Positions 24,758 through 36,429 of a DNA stretch of 64,000 bases are shown piece after piece (the first letter of the stretch is position 1; every line of letters begins with the position of its first letter). The notes beneath the pieces were generated by a model that saw nothing but the letters and a program-made list of their open reading frames with translations, did not search any database and was not told the origin of the DNA. The stretch covers positions 3,698,501 through 3,762,500 of the forward strand of contig BSQZ01000002.1 of NCBI GenBank assembly GCA_033239005.1. The letters run 5' to 3'. Source of the DNA: Lamellibrachia satsuma (Eukaryota > Annelida > Polychaeta > Sabellida > Siboglinidae). The position numbers and the translations under genes are program-made.

Positions 24758-27700
24758 GAGGATTCCAGTAGAACAGTGGTTAGAACGAATTTCAGACTCA
24801 GTCGAGAGGACTTTATACAGTAATGGCAACATCTTCCAAGATATATAAAATTAGTGATGGAATGAACAGTAATTCGGAATGAAAGTGTAAATCACTTTGA
24901 GCAGTGCCAAGAACTGGATACTTTGCTGTAATTTACCCCGTACTACATAAGAACTGGATACCCAAAGCAACTCCCTTTTTACTATTTAGACTTGATGCAT
25001 TTGTCAGCAATAAAACTTATCCATTCAACTTGTGATCCCATTGAACAGAATACACAGATAGTGAGAGCATCAGTGTTATATATACTAAGGTGACATCATG
25101 TATGGAGTCAATTACCCAAGACAGTTTCATAAATGAATGAAAGCAAGACCACTTAGCCAATGTAGATCTCAACTTTGATGTTGGCAAATGATGCAGATAC
25201 TGGAATACCCCAAATGTGTTTATGGCTTGAGAAGCTGACATATTTACACCCTACACAAAGGGGTGCTGCCTGTTGCCCTAGCCCTTCCTGAATTACCCCT
25301 TTCCTTATAAGATGTGCTATCTAGAATGACTCAGTGGGAACAGCCAGGTAATAAAGGGGCAGGTAGCTTTGGGATCAAAGCCTGTGTAATTAGGCAGAAT
25401 GGCTGAGTAATCAAGAGGAAGGTGAGGTATCAATCTGTGATAGCAACCCTTGTGTGCTTAGAGGGTGGGTCCCAGGGAAGACAGGGAAACATCAATTATC
25501 ACCTGATAGAACCTTCTACCCTGCACCCTGCAGCTGACAAGTGGGAAGGGAAATCATCTGCTTGTTAGTGCTGCCTTCAAAGACCTTCCCTATTATCTCC
25601 AGAACAGCTCCTTGTCCTCACTAATTGTATGCAATGATAATGGGTTAGGTTAGATGGATCTGACCATCATCTTGTGATTGGGGAGGTGGTGCCTAGTAGT
25701 TTTGCTGATTACATTGTCACTGTTGAGTCCACACTCCTTCTCTTATAAAGCCATTACTCATAGATATAGCTGGTCGGATCTGCACCAAAGATGGTATTAG
25801 AGGGGGAAATGCTGATGCTGTTTGCTGGGCAACAACAGGTGGTTTCTTGATTAAAGTTGGAGCACAGGACCCATCTGTTGGATCGCAGTTGTCTGTATTT
25901 TGCTGCATCGGTTCTCAACATTAATGTTTGCAGAAAAATGATCACATGAATAAAATTAAGCTGTCCAAAATTAAACAGCACATTTATTTTATGTATTTGT
26001 TTATGTTTCAATTTAAATATTATTATGGTTGGTATGTCACTGTGGGATCATTATAGAATAAATATAGCATTTCTTTTTGCTCACAAATGCATGAGACATA
26101 TTTTTATTTTGTAATAAAAGTCACATTTCTCCAAGATTTCATCTGAGTATTTGATGGGTTTTATTTCGTAGATAAATACCAGTGTCTCAGATTGGGTTTC
26201 CCTGGTGGTTTTATGAAGGAACCTTCTGAAGTAGCAGTTCTCAGGAAGCTTATAATAACGGCTCATGTTACAGCAGACAAGAGTAACTGTGTCCTTTGAG
26301 CAGAAATCACCAAAACATTTCCTGCTTGGGGAGGGAGACTTCATAAGGGGCTCACACTTCCCTGACAATAGAAAGTGAATCCCGGATTTGGGCTTTTGTA
26401 ATGTTAGCACCCCTTACTGCTGCATTCCCCCTGTGGATTATCTAATGCAAGCCACTTCAAAAGCTCTTCACTACCTTGGTGATAATGGACGCCATTGTCT
26501 GTGAGGCCTATGACTGACAACTGGGTTTGGAGTGGATTAAATTTTCATTTTCCAGTGAAATGAAACCGAGTGGTGTTTGATACTTCCCCAGACAGTGACC
26601 GCATCAAAGTGGACAGGGTGGAACAGAGGGAGTGAACACCTCTTTGGGAAATGATTCTCTGGGGTGGGGGTTCACTCACAGCCATGCCCCATTGAAGTGG
26701 GGTTCATGTTGCCAGCTGACTGCCCCATGGCAGAACATTAGCTGGGGATGAAAGGAAACTTGCGTAATAATCTCCCATGTCAACAGTGACTCTGTCCAAG
26801 TGGCTGAAACTGGACATATTGTGGAAATATGAGCTGCATTTATTGATGCATCAGACAATTGTTGAAACAGCTCAGTCATGGTTATATTCAAACAGTTAGC
26901 TTAGCTGCTTAGACAGTAAGCGATAGTTAGTACAAACTTTGCTGTCTTGAGGAAATTTAATAACGTGTGCATATATGTTTTTTAATTTTAATTATTTTTA
27001 CTTTTAACGCATAACATGTATATATGTTTTAGTTGAATTTTTTTGTATAATATTTACAGACTTTTCTCTGAAATGATTATTTATTATTATTTATCATTTC
27101 CTTGAGATTTCATTTTATTGCACTTAATATGGATACCCACTTAATAATTATGTACAATACAGAAAAAAAAGTTACAATACAGATTTTAAAAAGCAGAAGC
27201 TTTTGAGATAGTATTGAGTTTCTACTTCTGAACCACCCTAATGAGATCTCTCACACCTGAGCAAGTAATCACCCTGCTTTGTCAATCAGTTGTCCTTTGA
27301 TCAATTAACCCCATTGTTTTGTCATTTACCCTTCAATTATCACCAGCTCCACCTAACTAGCCAAAATGTTATTGGCAGGAAATTAAACAAATCCGCCATT
27401 TCCTGTATCCTTAGCAGTGAAATCATTAAGTGATTATGTAGTTAATGAGAAATCTTGACAGGAAAGTTACCTGACACTTCTTTATGAATTTTCACACTGT
27501 TAAGTGACAGTGAAACATTTTTAGAAGAAGACAATTATGCCATGATTCCCATTTCATTGAGGTAAGGAATATGTTCTCAGGAAAGTTTAAATTCTCAGTG
27601 TGATTATATATTTCAATATTTCATGGCACCATTTGACAAAGTGAAATAATTGGTGGATTTGAAATAATTTAATCCAGAACAAAACACGATTCCCAAAACA

Positions 27701-28734
27701 CCCAATAGAAGCGTAACAACAGTCAAAAGACTACGGACATAACAAAATGATGGTTAAAAGAAAACAAGACTTGCTGAGATTTCAGGAATGGTATGATTTT
27801 TTAGGTTTTGGGAAAATAAAAAACTCCCTGCCCCACTACTGGATTGGTCAGTTGTCCCTGCTGCGCTGTTCGTACAGTACAAATGAAGGACTAATGGTAG
27901 ATTCATTACTTTGTGTTTTACATATTTTAGTACTGCAAGGAAGGGGATTTATCCTAGTTGCCATTTGGGTGGGGTATTTTGTCCGGGGGGGGAGCTTTTG
28001 TCATTGTTAGGACATTGGTTTCTTTTAGCTATTTGCTGCCACTGATAAAATTAACTTTGTTTCATAGATACCTGACACTGAATGATGAAATACAGTATAA
28101 CAATAACCTGTCAGTATCAGTAGTCTAGTTAATAAATAATACTTCAAATAAATACATCATAATTGTACCAGTGTTTTATTGTTCAGGCTAGTGTTTTCTG
28201 ACATTGTTTCTTTCATAGTGATTTCTCTTAGCAAGCATCAAATAAATGGCAAGCCCAGGTTTTAACATTGATCATAATAACAAGTCTGCTGCCCTCCAGT
28301 GAAGACCATTGTGGTATGTCAATAAAGGTTTTGCTCTATGACAAAAGGTCAGTCAAGTCTATAGTTATTCCTGGCAAACAGCAGTTAATGCACCATGCAG
28401 CAAAAATAATTTAATACACAATTAAAGAGTACTGTTAGGACAAACTTAAGTGGCCTGGCTATTCTGTTGTGTCAAAGAATTTTACACTTTCTATAAAGTC
28501 AATATTGACTGGGATGTTGCTAGTAGAATTGACCGCTAGTGTTAACTTTCTGTGGATGCTTCAAATATATCTTGGGCTTAACCATTTCTTGGCCTAGTTT
28601 TGCTGTCTCTTTTATGTGTTATCACTGTGTGGCATGTTTGTTAGGAATTTTACTGTTTGTTAGAATCCACATAACAGTTGAATCCAGGACATTTCACTGT
28701 CAACTATGCCACTCTTTAATGCAAAATTTCAGGC
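24755..28734. other. Non-coding CpG-depleted DNA
   Basis: The most CpG-poor part of the window (none in 25,261-25,620). No gene, RNA or clear repeat is recognised except the G-rich repeat at 27,930-28,012. Confidence 0.6.
27930..28012. repeat. 'GGGGGnTTTTGTCC' dispersed repeat, remnant
   Basis: 'GGTATTTTGTCCGGGGGGGG' and 'AGCTTTTGTCATTGTTAGGAC' modules follow each other in the plus orientation, matching the family at 3.8, 30.0 and 58.7 kb. Confidence 0.5.
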
Positions 28735-28955
28735 TTGGGTTCAAATGCATTTGCATTTGAAAATGTCGCATCTGTATTTAAATGCAGTGTCATCTCTTGC
28801 TCCGCATTTGCACTTGTGTTTGCATTTGAATCAAACCATTTGCATTTGATTCAGAAACATTTGCATTTGATTCAGAAATGTTTGCATTTGATTCAAAAAT
28901 GTTTGTATTTGTGCTTGATTCAAAGATATTTGCATTTGAATCAAAACATTTGATG
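28735..28955. repeat. Minisatellite with octamer motifs, cluster 1
   Basis: Diverged units of 20-25 bp built from 'CATTTGCATTTGATTCAGAA'. Exact ATTTGCAT octamers (reverse complement of ATGCAAAT, the POU-domain octamer) lie at 28,749, 28,838, 28,859 and 28,928, with several one-mismatch versions between. The repeat leaves open frames on both strands that do not look like a gene. Confidence 0.8.
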
Positions 28956-29512
28956 CCATTTCTCACTTGGCTTAGTGTTTCTGAGCTCACCTATGCTAAG
29001 TTTATCTGTGAAATGCAATCGGTGAAGTTCAGGCAGCCTTTTGAAATCCATGGCCACAATTATCACAAATATTTTTGGTATTCCCAATCTATCTCAATTT
29101 AAAACAATATTCATCATGTAATCATCTTAGCAATGATGCATTACATTTAATAATTTGGATTGCTTTGCTTTGATTATTCTCACCCAGAAGAAATTTATCA
29201 TTCTCAAGCAGACGGTAACACTAAGTATGCCAAATTTCACTGCAGTGATCATAATCACCATATACCATAGGACACCATACACTTAACACAGTTTTGTCAA
29301 TTAATTACATTATATGTTAACTATTGCTTGTATTTCATTTGAGTAATTCTGTCACTATATTCTTTCTTCCCACCAAGTGCTAAGTTTCTGCTACAAAGAG
29401 TAAAGCCCAAGTATTTCTTACTAAGCAAAAATGCCAGACCATTCAGATCTTATCTCATTGCCTTTCTGAATGGACATGGTTCATTAACTTGAATAAATCC
29501 ATTGTTTATCCA

Positions 29513-29534
29513 AGGGGAGAATCCAGCTCGGCTG
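29513..29534. repeat. 22-bp word shared with 30,310-30,331
   Basis: 'GGGGAGAATCCAGCTCGGCT' plus two further bases is present identically at both places, 797 bp apart and in the same orientation. It may be part of a dispersed repeat whose remaining length has diverged. Confidence 0.6.
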
Positions 29535-29689
29535 CATTGTTCAGCCCAAAGGTTTCGCTAATTGCTCTTACTTGTAATATTTTTTTGATTGAATACTATA
29601 CATTATTTAGTAATAAAGCATCTGTTTTTTATGTAACTGTATTTAATGGATGTAAACTGGTGTGTACTTTGTTGCATTTTTAATTCATA

Positions 29690-29885
29690 AAAAACACTTG
29701 CATTTGCATTTGAATCATTTCATACACTTGCATTTGCATTTTGAATCATCTCAAACATTTGCATAATTTCAAACACTTGCATTTGCATTTGAATTATTTA
29801 AAACATTTGCATCTAAATGCAATCATATATGGGTGCATTTACATTTGAATCATTTCAAACATTTGCATTTAAATCCGCTGACTCG
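29690..29885. repeat. Minisatellite with octamer motifs, cluster 2
   Basis: Units resemble 'CATTTGAATCATTTCAAACA'. Exact ATTTGCAT is at 29,702, 29,732, 29,757, 29,781, 29,805 and 29,861, and an opposite-strand ATGCAAAT lies at 29,906. It is related to cluster 1 but separated from it by about 730 bp of unrelated sequence. Confidence 0.8.
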
Positions 29886-29899
29886 CATTTGAACCCCCA

Positions 29900-30120
29900 A
29901 GTCTGATGCAAATCCCCCTGGACAAAATTCCCCCTCCAGACACAGACTCTTACCCCCATGACAAAACATAAATGAGTCAGGTCTTGATAGGTTTATGTTT
30001 GTATTTTTATTAAAGTGAGGGGGCTTTGCCCAGAGGGGGCTATGTCCGAGGGGGTTTTGTACAGAGGGAGTTATGACCCCCATAGCAACTAGAACAAAAT
30101 CCTCTCACATAACTAAAAAG
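29900..30120. mobile_element. 'TTTTGTCC' repeat family, inverted arrangement
   Basis: C-rich modules ('CCCCCTGGACAAAATTCCCC', 29,915-29,945) face G-rich modules (30,017-30,075) across a ~45-bp spacer, giving an imperfect fold-back. The right edge 'AACTAGAACAAAATCC...TAACTAAAAAG' (30,087-30,119) closely matches 58,758-58,790, so it is probably the end of an element. No protein is encoded. Class unresolved. Confidence 0.55.
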
Positions 30121-30167
30121 CCTGTCCATCCCATTCAATGTTCCATTGTCCTACAAATTATCGGCAC

Positions 30168-30193
30168 CCTTCTGTCTCGCAAGACAGAAGGGC
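30168..30193. repeat. Perfect 11-bp stem hairpin
   Basis: CCCTTCTGTCT and AGACAGAAGGG flank a 4-base loop (CGCA). Not followed by a U-run, and this is an animal genome, so it is not a bacterial-type terminator. Confidence 0.85.
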
Positions 30194-32670
30194 GACATTT
30201 CCTCTCCAGGGAACAAGCCTGTGGAAGTGTGTGTTGTGGGGATCCTGGATTGCCCAGTCATCAGGATCCCCCTTTCTGCCGCGCTGGTGGAGTCCAGAGC
30301 AATAGATTGGGGAGAATCCAGCTCGGCTGCGTTGGTAGAAGCTGCGGGAAGGATGGCAAGGTTGACATCAGACCCCCTTTGGGGTTCCACTCCAGATTTG
30401 GAGTTAGGGTTTACTCCCCTGCATCACTCCATTAACTTGACTAACGAGCGTTATTTGCCCCTAGATGGGATTGGAATGCTGAGTGTCAGGACATGTCCAC
30501 GTGCTGGTTGGCCTGCATACAGCACCTCTCCGGCTCCAGTTCATTCCCAGATCCCAGGCACATTCAACTGAGGCTGCAAGGAATAGAACTCAAGCAATAC
30601 GGTAAAGCAATACACCAACTGCAAGGTACCCAACGTCCATGGTTGTGTGCGAGAGTCCTGTTCTATAAACGAAGCAGTAAAAACATCACTTCTGACCTCT
30701 GTCTCGACAGAGTTGTACTTTAGTCCACAGCTTAAGCTATTAACTGTTCGGTTACACCACAAGTGCATCTTGTGTGTAGACTGTATTGTTTTCTTTCAGT
30801 GGAGCACTTGCCTTTAATTGCTGAACTCTCCACAAGGAGGTATTATGGATCATTAAGGAAGCAAGCAGCTTCTGCCACTTTTGCAATCCACTGAGTCAAG
30901 CTTAGCAATCAGTGGTATACTGTCCAAGAACTTAAGAAGGGTTCACTTCTGCTGACTGCATCTTTAGACAGTTTCACTGACTGTTTGCTGGGTGGGGGAT
31001 TAGCTACCCAGACTCTGTGTTACACTGACGTGCTAAATTCCTCATTTCAGCTCCTATCAGTGTGTGGAATACTCAGTGTGTGAATTAGGTGTCTCCTTCA
31101 AACTTGTTATTGGCAATGTTGATGGAATTACCAAGTTGCTGTCAAGATACTACTTGTGTTTGGCTGAGTCCGCAACACGAGTATGGGCCAGTACGTTGGT
31201 CACAGTGGGAATCCGGTCACAGTATATGTAGTACTCAATGCAAGAACTATGCAAGCAGGCCAAGGACCTTGTGGCATATGTCAGAATTTGTGAGAATGTT
31301 GGTCCTGGTACAGCAAATGTTAAGCAGTTTATTATGTTTTGATTGATTAATGTTGGTGTTGTAACTGCTTGCTTGCCGTTATGATTTAATTCATCTAGGT
31401 GTGCAAATAGGAAACGGAAAATATGGTATACTGTCTTTATTCAAAAAACATTAAGGTTGAAGTCAGTATTGCACTGCAGATGGATTCCCAATGCAAACTA
31501 CTATTCATGACGCTGTCGCATAGATGCTTTCCAACGATTCGTGACTATGGAAAATATTCTGGCAGATTGCGTGTCAGCTGGACAAGTCTCGGTCGCCGAT
31601 ACTTTGGAAAACACGCCATTGCAGCATACCCTTGTTAGTGGAGTAATTAAAATACACTGACAGGACTTAGCTGTATTAATAGTATGACGTTTTCGCGTTG
31701 GGAAAATGCCCTTTGGGAGAACTCGCACGCCTCCAGCAGGGATGTCGCGTGGACTGTGTGGGGGTAAAATAGAGGTTGCTTGCCTCTTGTTCTCGTTGTG
31801 GCGTACGCTGCTTAATGCTGGGGAAGTAGACAATTGAAGTGTCACAAGCTTTGCAGAAATGGCACGAAGACAGAGCGCTGTTTCTTGCTGGACGAGACAA
31901 GTCCCGAATGATGGTCACAGCTATCGGCAGATTCTGGCTAATTGCTCCATTTGTGGGAGTTGTCTTTGGAGACCAGTTGTCCGGTTAAGTGCAATTGAAC
32001 TGGATATGTTTGTGCAGTTTGGGTTTGTTTGCTGCTTGCGATTTGTCTAAGACTGGAAACAGAGAAAGTCAGATGATGCATTTTTCATTAATCATTACGG
32101 TTTGTGTTTACGCATTTAAGGCAGACACAAATACGCATGATGAATATGACACAAATAACAAATAGTTCAATGTAAATAGCAAATCTACATATCTATGCAT
32201 TATCCCAGTACTTCCAGGACATTTGATCGTATGATAGAGTAAATACGTACGAATCACTAGAACTGCTTGTTTTACTTGACCGTGCTATTGATATTGTAGA
32301 TGGTTCCGGATACATTGTAAATTGACAGTTTTAATCCGACATGTGGTGCCTATGTATGGACAAAAACCCGCTTAATGAATACCACACAAAGATAGTCAAT
32401 CTAAACGATGTCTACTCATGCACGAGCACGAAACTGGCAACACTGGACAACATGTGCCTCATTTTTATTTACGTTTTCTTAAAATTGCACCTTACTAGAT
32501 ACATTAATCGCATTTTATTCAATTCGGAACGTTAGAGCTAGCATCCCAGACAAAGATGCTAAATTGTTTTGCTTAAGTATTGCTACAACTAGGCTATATT
32601 ATAATTGAAACTACAGTCATGCACAGTATAAGCCTACAAAGCGTCCGTTCATCAACCAAACAATGAATGA
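30194..32670. other. Transition zone, no gene recognised
   Basis: CpG rises through this interval and is clearly normal from about 31,480. Overlapping open frames of 120 and 141 codons at 30,073-30,571 compete with one another on the same strand and have no recognisable domain, so I do not call them genes. Nothing else is identified. Confidence 0.5.
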
Positions 32671-32768
32671 AAAACAACGTCTTTCAAGGTCTTCGGAAGC
32701 TCTCCGGCATCTTAGTAATTCAACTAAGAGTCGTTTTCCGTAACAAAGATTACATAACAATGTGTCGA
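32671..32768. repeat. 98-bp direct repeat, copy 1
   Basis: Matches 33,745-33,842 with about 4 mismatches in 98 bp, starting 'aaaacaacgtctttcaaggt' and ending 'acaatgtgtcga'. Includes a small hairpin (CTTAGT...ACTAAG). The ends are not TG...CA, so these are not ordinary LTRs. Confidence 0.9.
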
Positions 32769-33744
32769 CATTAGTATCTGATCATTGCATGAACAATGTG
32801 AGCAAACGTCATAGTACTTGTGCAACCAAGCATTATATGATCATGCACACGTTTACGCGTATCACGAGCCATCCATATTATGTAACCATAGCATTGCTTA
32901 CTTCAACTAAACAAATTATTTTAGTTTTGTTATAGGTGCAAGGGATTGCAATGTAAATAACGAAAATATGAATAATATATTTATATATAGTAAATCCATG
33001 TAATATGAGAGAGTGCACATAAGTTTACAGTTCTGTTCTCTCCGTTTCCAACACAAGATTTTAACACAATGTATTATCTTTTTATATGTATGATTTAAAT
33101 GAGCCGCGTATTGTGTACATATGTTTTGCATTATAAATAATCATACACTGCATATATGTAATATTTGAAGAAAAAAATATTATTGTCACATGACAAACAA
33201 CAATGACCGATATTACGGACATCGTTTTCATATCATCAACCAGGGTCTCTGTCTACAACCAGCCATTTCAACGTTCCAGCAAAGGCCTGAGATTGGTTTG
33301 TAATAGTTGTTACTGCATTGTTTCCATGTTAATGCCCTTGAGCTTTTAAACGTTTGGGGCTTGTCAGTGTTCCCTGTCATTAGTGCCTGCGGGTTTCTAA
33401 CCCTCACAGTGATCAAGGTATGCCGACGTCGGACAGTGCAGGGTAAACGTCTTACATGACGCCTATTGTTTGTAGCTTTCGTTTGACTATCAGCTCGCCG
33501 CCAGACAGCAATGGTTTTACTAAGTAGGGATGAATTGCTTAAGAAGTAGCCTTGTAAACGTTGCCGTTACGCCAGCTCGCCACACAAACACACTTCACAT
33601 GAATTTAATCTCGCCAACCAGACTGTAGTACACGCCAGTACATTTACCAGTAATCGCCGTCTGCAACAAAGACCAATCACTGTTAACGGTTATCTCAACC
33701 CATGAATAAAGACCACTTATTGGCAGATGGATCAATCCTGAAGC

Positions 33745-33842
33745 AAAACAACGTCTTTCAAGGTTTTCAGAACCTCTCCGGCATCTTAGTAATTCAACTA
33801 AGAGTCGTTTTCCATAACAAAGATTACATAACAATGTGTCGA
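33745..33842. repeat. 98-bp direct repeat, copy 2
   Basis: Second copy, same orientation, with 976 bp between the copies. The intervening DNA shows no coding region. The pair could be two insertions of one short element or the ends of one larger non-autonomous element. Confidence 0.9.
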
Positions 33843-34177
33843 GAAACTGTGATGGGAGAGCGAATACGCCGAGAGAGCAATCTCAAACATCGCCCGGCTT
33901 ACATTTCAAAAAGTTGTTTTAACTATCAGTAGATTGTCTTTCTGGAAACAGCGCCTTTTGTAGTTGAAACTGCCGCTGGAATGGCTGTAGGTGGACTCTC
34001 GCGTATTAGAAATACGTGCTATCGGTTACCGACTACACAGCAGTGCATTCCCTGCATACTTACTTACAGTTGTGGCAGATTTAGCTTTATCAAATACAGT
34101 TTAAAATGCCTAAAAGTATTTAACGCTTTCCACATAAGAGTATGTTAATTATTTTTTGTTTTATATTGCTACCATTT

Positions 34178-34320
34178 GTAGTGGCGTGTCTAGGACCTCG
34201 CAGGGGGGGGCAAGCTATGTCACCCATTAGTTTACAAGGCTACCATGTAGCGGCGAAACGGAAAAATACGAAAAGAAATTCAGCCAAAGGGTCATTGCCC
34301 AATGACCCGCCCCATAAATA
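34178..34320. mobile_element. Dispersed non-autonomous element, copy A (hAT-like end)
   Basis: Starts 'GTAGTGGCGTGTCTAGGAC', followed by a G-run, 'GTCACCCATTAGTTTA', 'CTACCATGTAG' and 'AGCCAAAGG...CATTGCCC'. The same blocks in the same order occur at 61,662-61,803. 'AGTGGCGTnnCTAGG' followed by a G-run resembles ends of some hAT-type non-autonomous elements in aquatic animals, which is an inference only. No transposase is present. Confidence 0.6.
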
Positions 34321-34920
34321 CGTCACTGACCATTTGCTTTATGAGAAGATAATCCACTTTCTACGCATGTTTTGTTGCAGTACAAGGTCAGCTGAGTCGC
34401 TCAACTACTGTCGATGTCCATGAGTTGAGTTCACTGTACAGCTGCGACCAACTGAATGTTGAGATCAAAAAGTTAACCGGCGTCGCCTGTCGCCTTTCAT
34501 GGGTGTGAGAAGGAACCGGCTTCTGCTGTGAGTTAGAAAGAACGCGAGCAAGCCGTGAAACACAGCATCCCGAGTCAGCAATTAGGCTACGTCACACTGT
34601 CTTAATTGCGGAAACCGAACGATTGCTAACCGCGTGAGGTAATCTACTCACGTTTTACACGCTTCTTCAAAGAGATAATTAACAGCAGGATAGGTGTGTT
34701 GGAACAAGGATGCGCACTGACTGCCCGTAAAGAAGTGTTATTGCGCATCATTTGTGTAGATGGTTGCCATGTAGATTACTATAAGAGACGAATATAGACG
34801 ATATACTCGTTCTCGCAGATGGCTCCCTGTGTAGACTAAATGCGTTAGATGCATGAATGGAATGCTCACACGTAAATTAAAGATATCTGAACTAAAAGTA
34901 GGACTCGTAAGGACTAATGC

Positions 34921-35065
34921 AGAGACCCGTCGTTCGTCTCCCCGTCAGATTAACGGGTTGAATCCGTCGTGGACGGGCAAGAATTTTAATTGACGTATGA
35001 TAATAACAATTCTTGCCCATCTACGGCGGACTCAGCCCGTCGATCTAAAGGGATGGCGGGTCTCT
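34921..35065. mobile_element. Fold-back (hairpin) element, 145 bp
   Basis: The left arm 34,921-34,985 begins AGAGACCCG and ends GGGCAAGAATT. The right arm 35,008-35,065 is its imperfect reverse complement, beginning AATTCTTGCCC and ending CGGGTCTCT. The arms are about 60 bp with one small gap and roughly 75% pairing, around a 22-nt centre. This is the structure of a snap-back MITE. No coding capacity and no obvious target duplication. Confidence 0.75.
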
Positions 35066-35290
35066 CTTGTTTGGCCTATTCATGCACGTAGTGTGTCTTC
35101 GCGTTGATCCAACGGGATATTACCGAATATGTATGATGTTCTGTTCAGATTAACCTGGATATATAATCTAATATCTTTTCAATGTATGAGCGTTGAGCCT
35201 TTAGATACCGTTTCAAACCACGTCACAGACATAAGCTCTACTAAACACTGACCGCAGACTGACTGGGGGGTTTTTCCCTGAAGCTGACTT

Positions 35291-35498
35291 TTGTCTCAAG
35301 AGAGAATGCCTTCTGCACGGTACTTGCTTGTGGCGCCGCAGTCTTAGCAGGAGGTTAGTTATATTACTATGGAAAATAATAATTTTGTCTCAAGAAAGAA
35401 TGCCTTCTGCACGGTACTTGCTTGTGGCGCCGCAGTCTTGGCAGGAGGTTAGTTATATTACTATGGAAAATAATCATTTTGTTTCGACTGATGAAAGT
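35291..35498. repeat. 104-bp tandem duplication
   Basis: Two adjacent copies, nearly identical (differences near 'AGAGAGAA/AGAAAGAA', 'CTTAG/CTTGG', 'TAATAA/TAATCA'). A 99-codon open frame crossing it is not supported as a gene. Confidence 0.93.
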
Positions 35499-36429
35499 AA
35501 AGAAAGGCACACGGATAGACCACACATGTCTGCTTTGAGAAAGTGTTTTCTTTTCCGGAAGGGTCTTGTGAAAGTAAAATGGAATTTGCGCAGGAAGACG
35601 CCATCCCGGCCTTGTGCCGTTGTGTAATCCCACGTCACCGCACACTTCACTAGTTAGGCACGCAGCCGAATCCAGGTAGGTCGTTACGACGCGGGAGTGT
35701 AGCTACCCTGTCGTTGGAGTGCCATGTGCCTTGGTCTTACCTAACATTACTTCTGGTTTGACTGTCTGGCGCCGTCTTCACGTAGCGCCGCAAATGACCT
35801 CTCTACATCAGGTGCATTCCCGCAATGTTAGGCTCCTCGTCCCTAGAGAGGGCTGCAAAGATAATTACCCCTCGAACAGGTGAGTCGCCGCTAGCTTCTA
35901 TGGCGACCGTGTCTGAAGAAGAGCGGTGCTTCTTTGATGGTCTTCTCCGGTGATTGTCTTCAGCGAATGCAAGGTGCTGCTGACTAGAAGTGCTCTTCAG
36001 GGCCCCCGGGGTCTGTTGTGCTTTCTTGTTGCGCTCTCCAGAAACAAATTAATGAATAGTAATTGGCTTTATAAAGCCGGTCTTGATCTGTAAACGACGC
36101 GGCGCGTCTAAATGTTAGATTCCAAACACCGTTAATTCAAGCAGAAGACTCGGTTGGCTTCTGTTCTGCGTGGCAGTGACTGTCATTTTATGTAAGACAG
36201 CATGCATTATTTTCTACCTGCCTGTGAATGGTTAAATGGCATGAATTTCACCATAACCATAATTGATTTATATGACTATAATTCTACGAAATAAAGATCA
36301 TGCTCTCTTAACCATGTATATTATGTGTAAGATTGTCTATTTCTTTCTACATAAACACAACATTAAACTTAGGAGGCCTACGTGTGCTTGTAATAACATA
36401 TTTCTGTTCATGCTATTTAAAGTGAAACC
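35499..36429. other. CpG-rich stretch with no identified gene
   Basis: 35,640-36,130 has a CpG content near expectation, looks like unmethylated DNA and could be promoter-type. A consensus splice donor (CAG|GTGAGT) lies at 35,877-35,885 on the plus strand and a plausible one (TAG|GTAAGA) on the minus strand near 35,740. I cannot show an exon. Confidence 0.4.

Noticed and set aside
30168..30193. Hairpin as a transcription terminator
   Set aside because: Animal nuclear context and no U-run after the stem.
30073..30571. Overlapping 120- and 141-codon plus-strand frames
   Set aside because: Two frames compete over the same DNA, no domain is recognisable, and part is shared with another locus (29,513), pointing to repeat DNA.
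31089..31346. Thrombospondin type-1-like string (WSQWE...CSTQC...RPRT)
   Set aside because: The spacing between the second Trp and the first Cys is too long, the CG pair and later cysteines are missing, and no flanking exon signals fit; probably chance.
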